Notes under the pieces: generated by a model
What the model was told of the DNA's origin: nothing
Databases searched by the model: none
What the model saw: the letters and a program-made list of their open reading frames with translations, nothing else
NCBI RefSeq assembly: GCF_033568475.1
Contig: NC_133123.1
Coordinates: 22,554,622 to 22,618,621, forward strand
Source of the DNA: Henckelia pumila
Lineage: Eukaryota; Streptophyta; Magnoliopsida; Lamiales; Gesneriaceae
Length of the DNA stretch: 64,000 nucleotides
Reading direction: 5' to 3'
Shown: piece after piece, positions 21,243-33,200 of the stretch
Layout of the letters: each line of letters starts with the position of its first letter
Position numbering within the stretch: position 1 is the stretch's first letter
Made by a program: the position numbers and the translations under genes

Positions 21243-22928
21243 TTAGAGCACATAGTTCCCACCATTACTAGGATTCAATTCTAATAGCTTGCCTGACGCA
21301 ATCTTAGCTATAGCAAGATTTTCGTGTAATTTGCTAGCATAGAAGAGTACTCTCCATATGACAACATCTGGAACAATAGGCATATGATTTATAAATTCAT
21401 ATGCGCGAAGAACCTCACCGGCACGACAAAAAAGATCTACCACACATCCATAGTGCCGAATTTCCGGTACTAATCCATAATCTTCTCGCATACTACAGAA
21501 GAATTCAAATCCTTTCTCCACCAAACCTGCATGGACGCAAGCTTGCAATACACCAATAAAGGTTCCATGAATGGGGCTTATGCCATCACCTAACATTTGC
21601 TGGAAAAAGTCAAGAGCTTTGTCCGAATCTCCACTCATTGCTAGGCCACAGATGACTGAAGTCCATGAAATGGAATCCTTTTCTTTCATTTTGAGAAATA
21701 CGGCAAACGCCTTGTCTATAGATTTACACTTGCAATACATATCTATTAAAGCATTCTCGACAAAAGTATCCAACTTTGTACCACTCTTGCAAATAAAATC
21801 GTGCACTGCAATACCCACATCTACTCTTCTTAAATGACCGCAGGCAGAGAGCACACTGGTCACTGCAAATTTATCAGGCTTGATATTAGCCGCCATCATT
21901 CCCTGGAAATGCCATATAGCATCGTCAAATTGGTTAGCTTGAGCATATGCCGTGATCATAGAAGTCCAAGAAATGGCATCCTTTTCTGGCATCTCATCAA
22001 AAAGTTTTTTAGCTGCAACTAAATCTCCAGATTTAGCAGCCCCTATAATCATCGCATTCCAAGAAACATCATTCCTCTCTGTCATCCTATCAAAAAAACC
22101 TCGAGCCACTGCAATGGAGCCACGCCTCCCGTACACGTCAATCAATGTATTGTACAAAAACACACTGATTCTAACACAATTATCCTCAATATACTCCACC
22201 AGAGAATCCACCAGTCTCCACTCGCCTAAATAACTACAAGCTAACACAACTTTCACCATGGTGACCTCGTCACCCTTCACATTTCCCATTTTCATGGCGT
22301 CAAAAAGGTCCAAAACCTCCTTATAATCACCGCATCGATTATACCCACAAATCAATGAGTTCCAAGAAACCAAGTCCCTTGCACTCATTTCGTCGAACAC
22401 TTGTCTTGAAAATCTCAAATCCCCACAACAACCATACATATGAATCAAAGCATTACACACATAAAGATATGACCCAAACCCAAGTTTCAAAACATGACAA
22501 TGAATTCTTTTCCCATATAAAACATCAGAAAGCCTACCACACGCTTTGCACGCAAATATCAAAGTGAGATTATCCCCGAGCACTCCCGACCCAAGCATTC
22601 CATCAAACATATCGAGCGCACATTCAGGACGCTCGCTTTGAAAGAACCCACGAATCATGTGATTCCAAATGGGCAACGTGGGCCGCAGAACATCGATAAA
22701 GGCAGAACGGGCTTTGTCCATAGACGTCTGGGTGAGAGCATAATGTCTGATGATTTTCGACATGGCATTCGAGTCTCGGAACTGGTGGGTTCTGAAGCAG
22801 TGAGCATGTTGCTCCTTGATGGATTGATCGAGAATCCAAACGCTCACTGATGGAACAGATTTGGGGATTCTTGAGGAGTGGCGGGAAATAGATCCTCCGA
22901 GTTTCATAGGTGACTCAAAGAGAAACAT
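21243..22928 (-). CDS. PLS-type pentatricopeptide repeat protein, stops early in the E motif
   Basis: Intronless 561-aa frame with back-to-back PPR motifs from about residue 75 to 510 (SRQVFDEMSARDLVSWNSLI, AKKLFDEMPEKDAISWTSMI, NALIDMYCKCKSIDKAFAVF), the P-L-S arrangement of plant editing and processing factors. Known family role: sequence-specific binding of mitochondrial or plastid RNA, with the C-terminal E region recruiting editing partners. The frame ends GGNYVL-stop, exactly where family members continue YVLLSN; the next codons (21242-21084, 53 open codons) read SNSYASVERWD before another stop. A single T-to-A change in a TTA leucine codon would explain it. No E+ or DYW domain follows. 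The product may be a truncated but working repeat protein, or a recently disabled gene. A clear transit peptide is not obvious. Confidence 0.9.
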   Translation of the reverse strand: MFLFESPMKLGGSISRHSSRIPKSVPSVSVWILDQSIKEQHAHCFRTHQFRDSNAMSKIIRHYALTQTSMDKARSAFIDVLRPTLPIWNHMIRGFFQSERPECALDMFDGMLGSGVLGDNLTLIFACKACGRLSDVLYGKRIHCHVLKLGFGSYLYVCNALIHMYGCCGDLRFSRQVFDEMSARDLVSWNSLICGYNRCGDYKEVLDLFDAMKMGNVKGDEVTMVKVVLACSYLGEWRLVDSLVEYIEDNCVRISVFLYNTLIDVYGRRGSIAVARGFFDRMTERNDVSWNAMIIGAAKSGDLVAAKKLFDEMPEKDAISWTSMITAYAQANQFDDAIWHFQGMMAANIKPDKFAVTSVLSACGHLRRVDVGIAVHDFICKSGTKLDTFVENALIDMYCKCKSIDKAFAVFLKMKEKDSISWTSVICGLAMSGDSDKALDFFQQMLGDGISPIHGTFIGVLQACVHAGLVEKGFEFFCSMREDYGLVPEIRHYGCVVDLFCRAGEVLRAYEFINHMPIVPDVVIWRVLFYASKLHENLAIAKIASGKLLELNPSNGGNYVL

Positions 22929-23026
22929 TTACAACATGCAGGGCTACATCTTTAATTAATAGCTTTCAAGAAAAGTAATTAAAAAATCAAAACAAGTTTC
23001 CTCTTTTTTATAAAAAAAAAAAATAA
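22929..23026. promoter_or_regulatory. PPR gene 5' flank
   Basis: Only about 100 bp separate the PPR start codon from a Helitron-like element. AT-rich; no defined box is called. Confidence 0.3.
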
Positions 23027-23421
23027 TCTCTACTATCTCTGATATCTTTGCTATTCATATATTCAATTAAGGCCGAAAACTATATAAAAACTGTTTTGAT
23101 ATATCATGGACATACCAAATATTTCTCCTCATTTTACCCCATGTCATTTTTTAATTGATTTGGTTAACGTTCCACTTTTATCCTCTCATTTTCTCCTCAA
23201 CTTCCCACATTTACTTCAATTACTATCATAGTCACTTTAAACTGACGGTTTCAAATCCCTATTTCTCTTCCCTTGCACTTTGTGCTCGTCATTCCAAATC
23301 TTTGCACTCTACATAACTACCAAAAAAAAAACATGAAATTGAACCTTATGTCTAATAGATGTTTTAAAATAATAAAGGTAAACATATATTACACATGCAA
23401 CGCATGTGCCATGGTATCTAG
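23027..23421 (+). mobile_element. Candidate non-autonomous Helitron next to the PPR promoter
   Basis: Starts A|TCTCTACTATCTC and ends CTAG|T at 23418-23421. A perfect 7-bp stem (CACATGC, loop AAC, GCATGTG; 23392-23408) lies nine bases before CTAG, the standard Helitron 3' end. 395 bp, non-coding. Confidence 0.65.
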
Positions 23422-23810
23422 TAATAATAATGGACAACTACAATTTTTTGTCATATTTTTTTGTATTTTTTTCGTTTTAGTCCTGTCAACATAATAAATT
23501 TATTTTCAGTCTTGTAACTTGCATATTTGTTTTTAATTTTGGTCCAGATTACGGTGAATTTACATTTTCAGCCCTGCAACTTATGATTTGTTATCGTTTC
23601 TTGTTCTTCAATTGATATGCTATTTTTATTTTTATCTTTTCTTGTGTCAGGATCTACCGTATTTTTCGGTCATAAAAAGGTCAATTTTTGTTCTTTAACA
23701 TGACAACAAATGAAAAAAAAATGCATGCAAGTTACATGATTGAAAATACAAATTAATAATAAGACCAAAAATGCAAAAAAAAATATTGTTACCTCAAATT
23801 AATAATAGGA
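23422..23810. other. Intergenic stretch, nothing recognised
   Basis: AT-rich, no gene. From about 23811 a short motif, AAATCTCGGGTTTGCTGATA, is shared with 48745-48764, marking fragments of one repeat family. Confidence 0.35.
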
Positions 23811-23858
23811 AAAATTGCATATATTACCCTTGTGAAATCTCGGGTTTGCTGATAACCC

Positions 23859-26800
23859 CCTGACCGGCTAAATCGATATGATTAAAAATCAACTGGCAAG
23901 TGCACCAGGTCAAATTATAATATAGTGGACAAAGGTCCAGATGTCGAACCCACATGGACTGTATATATATGAATACCAAAATATATTTATTTCTACTTAA
24001 TCAAGACTAATCAAAGAGAGAGATTTCAAATTTTAAACTAATAACTAAAAATTTCAATTAAAATAAAATTAGCTAAAACACAGCTGGAAAAATTGGATTT
24101 AACTCAAATTTGGGAAAAACTCGATCAAGGACTCACGTAGATACCAGACAATTCATGTAACAAGCAATCGATCTAAAACATCAGACTTAATCTTAATTCA
24201 CGGGAATTTTCCTAATTTGTTCGAAGGACTATTTCTAGAACAATCAAACCTATTCAAATATTGATGAACTAATCTTTCGTAATTCTAATAAAATTTGAAT
24301 GCATGAATAACTTTGAAAATTCAGTTTACACCCAAACCGCATAATGAAACCAAATTATATTTCTAGTCAGTTTTACACTATGTTGACTATCAAAGTGATC
24401 GAATTCGAAACCTCCTCTGTCGACTTGGAATCGATTAACAAGCAAACAAATAACTGGCCAAGAAATTTGCAAGACAAATATAAATTCGATAATCAATAAA
24501 ATCAAATCAAGTCTGAAAATATCAAATAAACAAAACAAGTTTTCTACATAAATTGTCTGATCCAATCACGTGGCCTTGATCGAAAAAGAAAAACTACTCA
24601 AGAATCAAATTCATAATTCAAACAATGCTTTAATCATGAATTGATAAAAATAAAATAAAAGAAAAGAAGAAGAAATCATCTCCCAAGCCTGGTAGCAGTA
24701 GCCGCCTTGCGTCTCAATTTTCTGAATTCTGGAACCCTTTTTCACGTCTGAACAAGTCCTTTAAATATGAGTTTAAAAACCCATGAAAAATAGCCTGTAA
24801 AATAAGACTTTTTAATTTCCAAAATTTTGATTTTTTCCTGATCCCGAACGTACCGTTCGAGCGAGCACAACCTCTCGCTCGAGCGAAAGACTCTTTGTTC
24901 CGAAGAATTTATTTTCCCGTCTCGCTCGCTCGAGTGAGCACAAGCTCTCGCTCGAGCGAGCATGATTCTGCCCGAAAAATAACTCACACACAAATCCTTG
25001 CGCGATTGCTTCCTTCCTTGCGCGAATATTTAGCGTGTTTGCGCTTCTTCCTTGCGCTAACATTTAGCGCTAACCAAAATTCTTGATGCGCGATGGCGCT
25101 TCTACCATGCGCCAACAGCAAGACCAACAGCGCTGCTCCTAGCTTTCTCATGCGCGATAGCACAACATGCTGCTCCCTCCATTGCCAACCGCGCTACATC
25201 TCGTTTCGTTTTCAGGTTCTGCATAGCTGCTCTTCATCATTGTTGATGCGCGTAGGGGTGTTCATCGGTCGGTTCGGTTTTAATTTTTCTAATTTCGGTT
25301 CGGTTTTTTGGTTTTCGGTTTATAAAAAATGTAATCCGAAGTCAAACCGTTCTATTTTGGTTCGGTTTGGTTCGGTTTTTGTATTATAATGGACCGGTTT
25401 ATACGGTTCGGTTTGGTCGGTTTGATCATTAATAATACATAACATAATAAAAGAAACATAAATTTCATTCAACATATAATTTAAATATACCAACACACAA
25501 CTTAAATTTATAGTCATATAGTGAAGAAACAAAAAAATAACAAACACAAAGATCCAACCACAATCTTATAATATTTTAAAAATAACAAAACAAATTTTGA
25601 TATGGTTATTCCGATTTTGATACAATTATTAAAATTAATAATATAAATACATTTTAAAATATAATATGTTTTTTGACATGATTTCTTAATAAAAACTTTA
25701 AAAATAAAGTTTAAATGACTTATATAAACAACAATCAACTAAAAATTAAATAAAAAAAATTTAATTAATCAACTATAAATTACATAAACGACAACAATGA
25801 ATAAATAAATAACAATCAACTAAAATTATTCAAAATGATTATTCATTCACTAAATATCATCTCATAACATATAAAATATAAATAAAATTATTAATTTAAT
25901 TCAATTTCGATTTTTTTGATCGGTTCGGTTTTGACATATATAATCCAAAATCGAACCAAATAAACTTCGGTTTTAATATTTAAATCCGAATTACAAAATA
26001 CGTTTTTTGGTTCGGTTTGGTTTTTGATTTTTTCGGTTTGAATTTCCGATTTTTTCGGTTTTATCCGAAATATGAACACCCCTAGATGCGCGTCTCTTTC
26101 TTGCACAATAGTTATGACCATTAATCATGTTCTTAATGTAGGTGCCGCTGAATTATCTCATGCACAGCTGCTCAGCGTTCCAAATAATGCGCCGAGACAC
26201 AGTCCCTTAAATCCCATTCTCTTCATCGGCAAGCTGATCCAATTAATGTGTCGCAAATCGACTCTCCCATCTCCAAAGCGACAGCTTATCTTCTTAACCA
26301 AAAATACCAAGTTTTCGCAATTTTCTGTAAATAAACCAAAAGAAATGCTATGAGCATAAAATGCATAAAATGACACAGAAACAAATATAAAATATTACGA
26401 ACTAATGCAAGAACGACATAAAAACATCATAACAAAATGCATACAAAATGTAGTTATCAACACCCACATACTTAACTCTTACTCGCCCTCGAGCAAGACA
26501 TGCAAAAATAAAATGCAAGCAAAACATAAGTAAGGACGATTCATGAGAGTGCACAACCTCCGAGAAGTTCAATCACAAAAACAAAATCACCGACATGCTC
26601 TCAACTTTTCATAATATACCTTCAGTTTAACGTGAACGCGTGTGTGTGAAATGTCATTCCAATTTCATGCAACTTAGACAGAATTCGTCTCAAATCTGCT
26701 TAGCAACCTATGACAAATTAGTGCAAGTTTCACTCTTCAAGTATCCATTCCTTCCAACGACCTCTAGACTAAACTCACCTCCCTTGAGATAATGAATTAC

Positions 26801-28210
26801 ACCTTCGGATTTTGCACCCGGTATTGCTTTTAGCCCCAATAATTACCCGCAAACTTAGCTATAACTGGCTAGGATATGAAAAATCATTATATTTTTTCTT
26901 TCTAATCCCCTCATCTATAGCCCGTATGGAGCATCAATCTCATTTAATCTGCATACTTAGCCTTAAATTTAATCTTTTATAGGATTTTAATCCTTTCAAG
27001 GCCCGGATGGAATTGTATATTAAAATTTTTTTTAGGTGCGCCCAAGATCATAAGTGTCTTACTAGAGCCTCATCAAAACTCATAGAACACAATCAAGATC
27101 CACAAACCACCTATTGTCGTGCAATGATCAAACAGACAGAAACTTCATCAAATCTTTCGCTACAATTCACTGGTCTAATATTAGTGCTTAAAAATATTCA
27201 CGGTTCAACCTACAACTTCTTATGTCCAGTCAAGAGAAAAAATTTTAAATTTTTTTCAAAAACCCAATTTTTTCAAATAAACTTCATCATCATTGGCTAT
27301 TATGACTCATCCAACTCATGCAAGACAACACAAATGAACAAAAACAAAAATATGAAAACAAACACGAAACATGACAGATGCAACACAAACACATAGATAA
27401 TGCAATACTAGTCTACCCCCCCATACTTATCCAAAGCATTGCCCTCAATGCTCCAGAACAATGAACAAAATGAAAAACAAACAAAAACACAATGAAAACG
27501 AAAATAACACTCCCCTGGTTTTCAATTCATCCTCTTCCTTCTTGACAGTATCTGCTGGGACGGTATCAACAGTCTAGATATATCGGCGAGCACGACCAAC
27601 TGGCATGGGAAAGAAACAAAACTCCATAAAAAATAAAGATAAAAACCAAAAACAAAATAAAAAGCAAAAAAAAAAAAAACACTGGGTTGCCTCCCAGTCA
27701 ACGCTAAATTTATAGTCTATAGCCCGACTCTACTCCTCTCTTGAGTGGCGACATTCAAGGTGGTTTATCCACCGTCTTGGAACAACTCAGACTAGTCCTG
27801 CACTTGCATGCCACACCATTAAAGAAATTGTGCAAATGACTAATTCCTGCAGAGAGATGCACCTGCAGACATTCACCAACATCATGAATCATATCACCCA
27901 AATAAATCGCATAGCAAGATTTTAAAATTGGGCTCTCAGTAGCCGACTTTAACATTTTAAATATAACTTGCTCATCGTTCAGTCTCAAAACTAACTCTCC
28001 TCTCTCAACATCAACTAACGTTCTACTAGCAGCAAAAAAAAGGGCGTCCTAAAATCAACGGAACCTCACAATCCTCATCCATGTCAAGAATAACAAAATC
28101 TACAGGATAAGCTACATCCTGTGGATCGAGCGGCGAAGAGATCTTCAGAAATTTCAGTTTTTCCATTGCTTCAAAGCTCCGTCCTAGTCCGCCCAAAATA
28201 TGCGACCTAA
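23859..28210 (-). mobile_element. Ty3/gypsy-type remnant with protease-like part
   Basis: Minus-strand remnant. At its right end (about 28020-28200) is a retropepsin-like segment with DFVILDMDED and PLILGRPFF motifs, typical of plant Ty3 elements of the Athila/Tat type. The rest resembles long untranslated or spacer regions (a GCAAGTGCACCAGGTC stretch near 23895, a CTCGCTCGAGCGAG-rich part near 24850-24970, and a TTGCCTCCCAGTCAACGCTA part near 27687). Polymerase domains are not seen. Broken and interrupted by the hAT-like element at 25253-26084. Boundaries and unity of the piece are uncertain. Confidence 0.5.
25253..26084. mobile_element. hAT-like non-autonomous element (CGGTTCGGTTT family)
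   Basis: 832 bp with ends TAGGGGTGTTCATCGG and ATGAACACCCCTA (inverted), flanked by an exact 8-bp duplication GATGCGCG at 25245-25252 and 26085-26092. Subterminal regions are arrays of GGTTCGGTTTTGG-like words; the core is AT-rich. It lies inside the Ty3 remnant and is therefore younger. Confidence 0.9.
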
Positions 28211-28339
28211 CCACAAAAACGAGAATCCCATCATGCAAATACAAAAAATGCAATACTAACAAAATGCAAAAATAAAACATGTAAACTAATGCAAAACAAC
28301 AACAAAATGACACTAACAAATGCAATAAAAACATAACTA

Positions 28340-30218
28340 TCAGCAGGATTCTCAAATTTGGCCTTAAGGGCAAGTTGTCTCCCAGATTTATTGGTTCGTT
28401 TGAGATCTTGGAGAGCATTGGCGATTTGGCTTATCGTTTGGCTTTGCCACCGTATCTGTCCAGTATTCACAACGTGTTTCACGTATCTCTGTTGCGACGA
28501 TATGTGGCAGATCCGTCTCATATTCTGCAGCGGTCTGAAGTTCAAATGGATAAGGATTTGACGTATTTTGAAAGACCTATTCGTATCCTGGATCATAAGG
28601 ATAAGGTCTTGCGGAACAAAGTCATTCCTTTGGTTTTAGTTCAGTGGCAGCGCCGAGGCGCTGAGGAAGCTACTTGGGAACTTGAAGATAGGATGCGTGC
28701 AGAACATCCTGAGTTATTTTGATTTCATTTTTGATTTGTATTCAGATGTAAACATTTGATTTGAATAAAGAATGTTTTGGATTGTTGTTTTACATTCGGT
28801 ACTTAAGATCGGATTTCGAGGACGAAATATCTTAAGTGGGGGAGAATGTAGTAACCCGTATCCAGAATTAATGATTTATGAGTAATTAATAATATGATCA
28901 TGTTTAGATGTAATAAAACATGATTAAGGGAGTCCCAGATGGATTAACAGAGTTCGAAAATGGATTCAGAACGCTCGAAAATGGTTCGAGGGCCGTCGAG
29001 TTCGGAGGCTCCGAACTCAGGGTTAGGAAGGTCCGAAGTCAGGGTTCGGACGATCCGAAGAGTGGTTCGGACGCTCCGAACGTGCTGCCGACAGTCTTCA
29101 TGGATGACGTCATTGTGCTGATGTAAGCAATGACGTATTATTGGGTTCGGGCGACCCGAAGTCGAGATCGGATGGTCCGATCATGTTCGGACGCTCCGAA
29201 GTCCAGTTCGGACGATCCGAATTCCGTCTATAAATAGGAGGGCCGAGATTCAGATTTAGACGCACCAATCACCTCTTCTCTCTCGATTCCTTAGCCTTCT
29301 AACTCAGATCTAGGAAATTCTAGGCGTCCCATCGGGAATCCGGAAGTGGCATAGAGATCCAGGCATCGTAGCGGAGCTGTGGCCTAGTTTTGAGGCAATC
29401 GACATCAAAGGACTAACGACGGACGAAGGTATAGCTTTTGCTTCCTAAAAATATTTAGGAGTATGCTTTAGCTTAGTTAAGGCTTTTAGAGTGCTATAAT
29501 GATAGTAGTATCATTTGGCAGTGTAGAGCGGATTATAGGCGTGGACCTAGGGCTGATAGAACTTGCCTAGTATTTGAGGTACAAAAGTATTATTCGAGAT
29601 ATCCTGACTGAGTATGCATGTATTATGTGACTGCATGATTTATATGTCATTGATTTATGCTGCATACATTTTCATATTGAGCTATCTCGTTCGAGATGTC
29701 TATAGTAGGGGTGATTGGACTTCCATCGATTTGGGTCCGGCATATCCACTGGTATTTTGGTATGGGAGCCACCTCCTGAAGCGACGGCACAGCGTACTAC
29801 ATACCAGGGTCCGGTCTGTTTATGTTATCTGATCCTTGACCTCGAGTTTATAGGGAGTTCACTTTGCATGCATGTATACTCATACTCTCATGCTGAGTGT
29901 TTTATGCTCACGTCTCGTACTCTGTGTTCTGGACACCCTATTCTAAGGGGCAGGTTTGCGATTGGACGAGGCGGGTGGATCCAAGAGGGGCTAGGCAGTG
30001 GTTGATCAGCTGGAGCTTCGTTTAGGTTTTTATTCTGTTGTTTTGGGTTTATACAGCTATTCGATTTGGTTTTATATTATTTTGGATATTTACAGATTCC
30101 TTTTCTTGGGATTGTATAAATGTTATGGTTTCCGCAGTTGAATTCTGATTTCTGTTTAATTAAGTTAATTGCATGCCTAATTTCTGTTTAGTAGGTGATT
30201 CGGGTAAGGGTCACTACA
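28340..30218 (+). mobile_element. Ty3/gypsy chromovirus 3' end with its LTR
   Basis: Plus strand. 28340-28722 encodes the C-terminal integrase and chromodomain-like region (FHVSLLRRYV; VQWQRRGAEEATWELED), then a purine-rich tract (AAGTGGGGGAGAA) directly before an LTR at 28847-30218. The LTR begins TGTAGTAACCC and ends GGGTCACTACA. The 5' part of the element is missing, so it is a truncated fossil, though the chromodomain end reads well. A solo LTR of a related family lies at 39690-41456. Confidence 0.85.
28990..29236. promoter_or_regulatory. Array of TTCGGA-N-TCCGAA palindromes before a TATA box in the LTR
   Basis: At least seven near-palindromes such as TTCGGACGCTCCGAA and TTCGGACGATCCGAA occur within about 230 bp, followed by CTATAAATAG at 29228-29237. 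The layout resembles an LTR promoter with clustered binding sites. The related solo LTR at 39690 keeps weaker versions of the motif upstream of CCTATAAATAGG. Confidence 0.7.
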
Positions 30219-33200
30219 GATATGTTATCTACTTGCAGCTCTAGACGTTGACTCCTCAGACTATGAAGTCCTTCATGCATCCAAATGGTTAAATGCAGTC
30301 ACAATCCCTCTGTTCTTAAACAAGAATCAGGTGACTTCTGACCAGCTCAGGACTATCAAACGAGAAATTGGGGCAGATCAACAAACTGCCAAAAGCACTG
30401 CAGCTCCCCAAGGCAAGCGTACTCGACCGATCAGACAACCTATTCAAGTGGACTTTGATCTGGAGGATAAGGTTAGTGACAATGCTCCCTTAGTTCAAGT
30501 ATTCGCTCACCCCTCTCCATCCAAAAAGGCAAAAATGGCTCCCAAACCATCTCACCCGAAACCAAAGAGGATCAAGTTGCTATCTACAGTTCACACCCCA
30601 ACGTCTCAACTGGCCACAGCAACCACTGAAGTCTCAACATCCGAAACACTACCTACTCACCCAATCAAAATTCTCCAAATAACTTCCGAACCAATTTACA
30701 ACACCATTGTTACCACATTACCCATTTATGTGCCCTGACCGACTTCATCAGTTGATATTGCTGCCATCATCAGTCAGCAAATCTTGAGAACACAAGAGTT
30801 GGTTGTGAAGACCCAGATTCCTCCACCAAAAAAAATCACTATCCAGGAACCCTCATTCTCTGTACTGACCACAACTTCAATCGACCCTCAGGGCAAAGGA
30901 AAAGCACCTCTCATACCATTTCAAAAAGCCCAATCGGTAGGAAAAATGAAGGTTCTTATCATAATTTTTAGCATTCTCCGGGCTGTGCGGTTCAAACTAC
31001 AGGAATTTGATGAATGGGTGCACTATCGTCTGAATGCTTCATATTCTCAGATCTTGCTTGAGAATAAAATGGAATACCTTTCCAAATTAGAAGACAAGAT
31101 ATTCATTCTCACTGCCACATCAAGTCTTGAAACAGCACTCGGCAGATATAAGTTAGTGGACGTTCAGCTCCGTGATAGTCTCGCCCGATATATTCTTGAC
31201 AAAAGAGAAGAGCACTATCAGCCGATGAGAAAAACTGCCAAAGATGACACTGAAGTCATCTTACGCCTTAAGCAGTCAGTTGATGTCACTGACACCTTTT
31301 TACGAGAATATCGGCTCAAATATTCCATCCCACTATCGGACGATAAATACATACAGGCGTATAACAACGAAGTTCAGGCCATGATCCCTCTTCTAGATTC
31401 TCATGATAACTCGGAAGCATCTAACTTCGTATTCTCAGCAGAGGAATAGGAATTTATTGCGGCACAAGACGAATGTCCCTTGGCATACTTTCCGTTTGCT
31501 TCCTCATCAGCCGCTGAACCTACATCAAGTGCTGATCTCATCACAGACCCTCAACTGATTGACCCAATCACAACAGTTGCTGGTGATAATCTTCCTGAGA
31601 TCCCACTCACATCAGTCTCAGATGTTATGCAATCAATTTTTGATGATGAACAACCAACATCTCCTCTTCTGGAGATCCATTCTGAAGACTCGCCTCAACC
31701 GACGAATGACGGCTCGCAGCCCTCCAGTCCAATTCACCAAACAGATCAGGTGATTGGAATCGATGTTCGTTCATCAATCGAGACCACCAAAGTCTCGCCT
31801 CCAAAATATCAAACTGCCACACTTGCTTCAACTTCAGTTGCTGACTCCAAACCAGCGAATTATTATTTGGAACGCATCGTAGAAGATCTTTGCGTGACCA
31901 TACAGCGACTCAGCAATCGCATACAAGGACAAGATGCTGACATTGACAACACAAGATCAGCGATAATGTCTCGTCTTAACAGTTTGTATTCTGAACTCGG
32001 CAGATGCATCACTGAACTGAAAACTACAAAGAACGCAATCTTCGAGCTATGGGTACTATTGCCGAACAGGTTTCTCAAACTGTTCGTCGCACGAATGAGC
32101 ATACTTCAACGCAAATCTTAGTTCTTCAGGCTGACTTAACCGCTCATATCGACTCCCGTATTGACACTTTTCAAACCACTGTCGGTGCTCAACTAGGAGA
32201 GATCATCTCTTATCTCACCCTGGGTGATGTCAAAAAGGGGAAAGTATCCAGAAAATCAGTTGACACCTCTCCACAGAGAATGCAAAGGAAGTAAGGTACA
32301 TTTTATGTACATTTTATTTACTTAACGCAATGTAGGTGTAATAAGTTTTCACTGCTACTTATCAATGATTGCTTGTAACATTAATTGTTCAATGCAATTC
32401 ATCTTCGCAATGAATTCATTTACTACTATCTTCTTTAAATGATTTTTGGGGCCTAGGTTTTGTCATCACCAAAAAGGGGGAAATTGTTGAATCCTTACTT
32501 TTGTTGATAACAAAACAATACTTTGTTGTTTAGTCGGCCGCCATTTATTTGTATAAACAGCAGCTACGTCAACCGAACAATGACATATCTACCGACGTCA
32601 GCCAAAGCATGCAAAGCAGTTGTACGACAACCGAACAAAGAACTCATCTACCGACGTCAGCTAAAGCTTGTCAACCAACGAATAATGCAAAACAGTTGTA
32701 TGTCAAACGGAACAAAGACATATCTACCGACTGAGATATCTACCGAACTTCAAATACAAAAAGCTACACGCTACATTTCGAAGTTACAGTTTCCCAGATC
32801 TCAGAAAGTGACAAGACAACTGAAAATCAAAGGACGAAACATTTAAGGATTCATCTGATAAAGTGAGAAAGTCTTAAATAGCATTTAATGTGAGCGACAC
32901 ATTGAATAAACAATTAAAGGCGCTCCCAGTAAGAAATATTCAGAAAGCTTTATCAGTAGGGCAATCTTAACGTTGGACAAAAGAAGAAAGACGTTGAAGA
33001 CAAAGGCTATATATATCAAAGCCTCTCTAGACAGAAAATACGACACAACAATGCTTATTGAGAATCTGTCTATCTGAGCTCTCGAACCTATCTTGAATAC
33101 TCGACCGCTCTAAGAGAAACCCTTAGCTTAAACAGCCTTATACGATCTTCGAAGAGATCTTTTCAAGGGTTGCTCAAATCCAGATATCGTTTGAAGAACG

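Noticed and set aside
30331-32294. Series of ORFs as a host splicing-factor-like gene
   Set aside because: Position directly before a polypurine tract and LTR, and the broken state, fit an accessory region of a Copia remnant.
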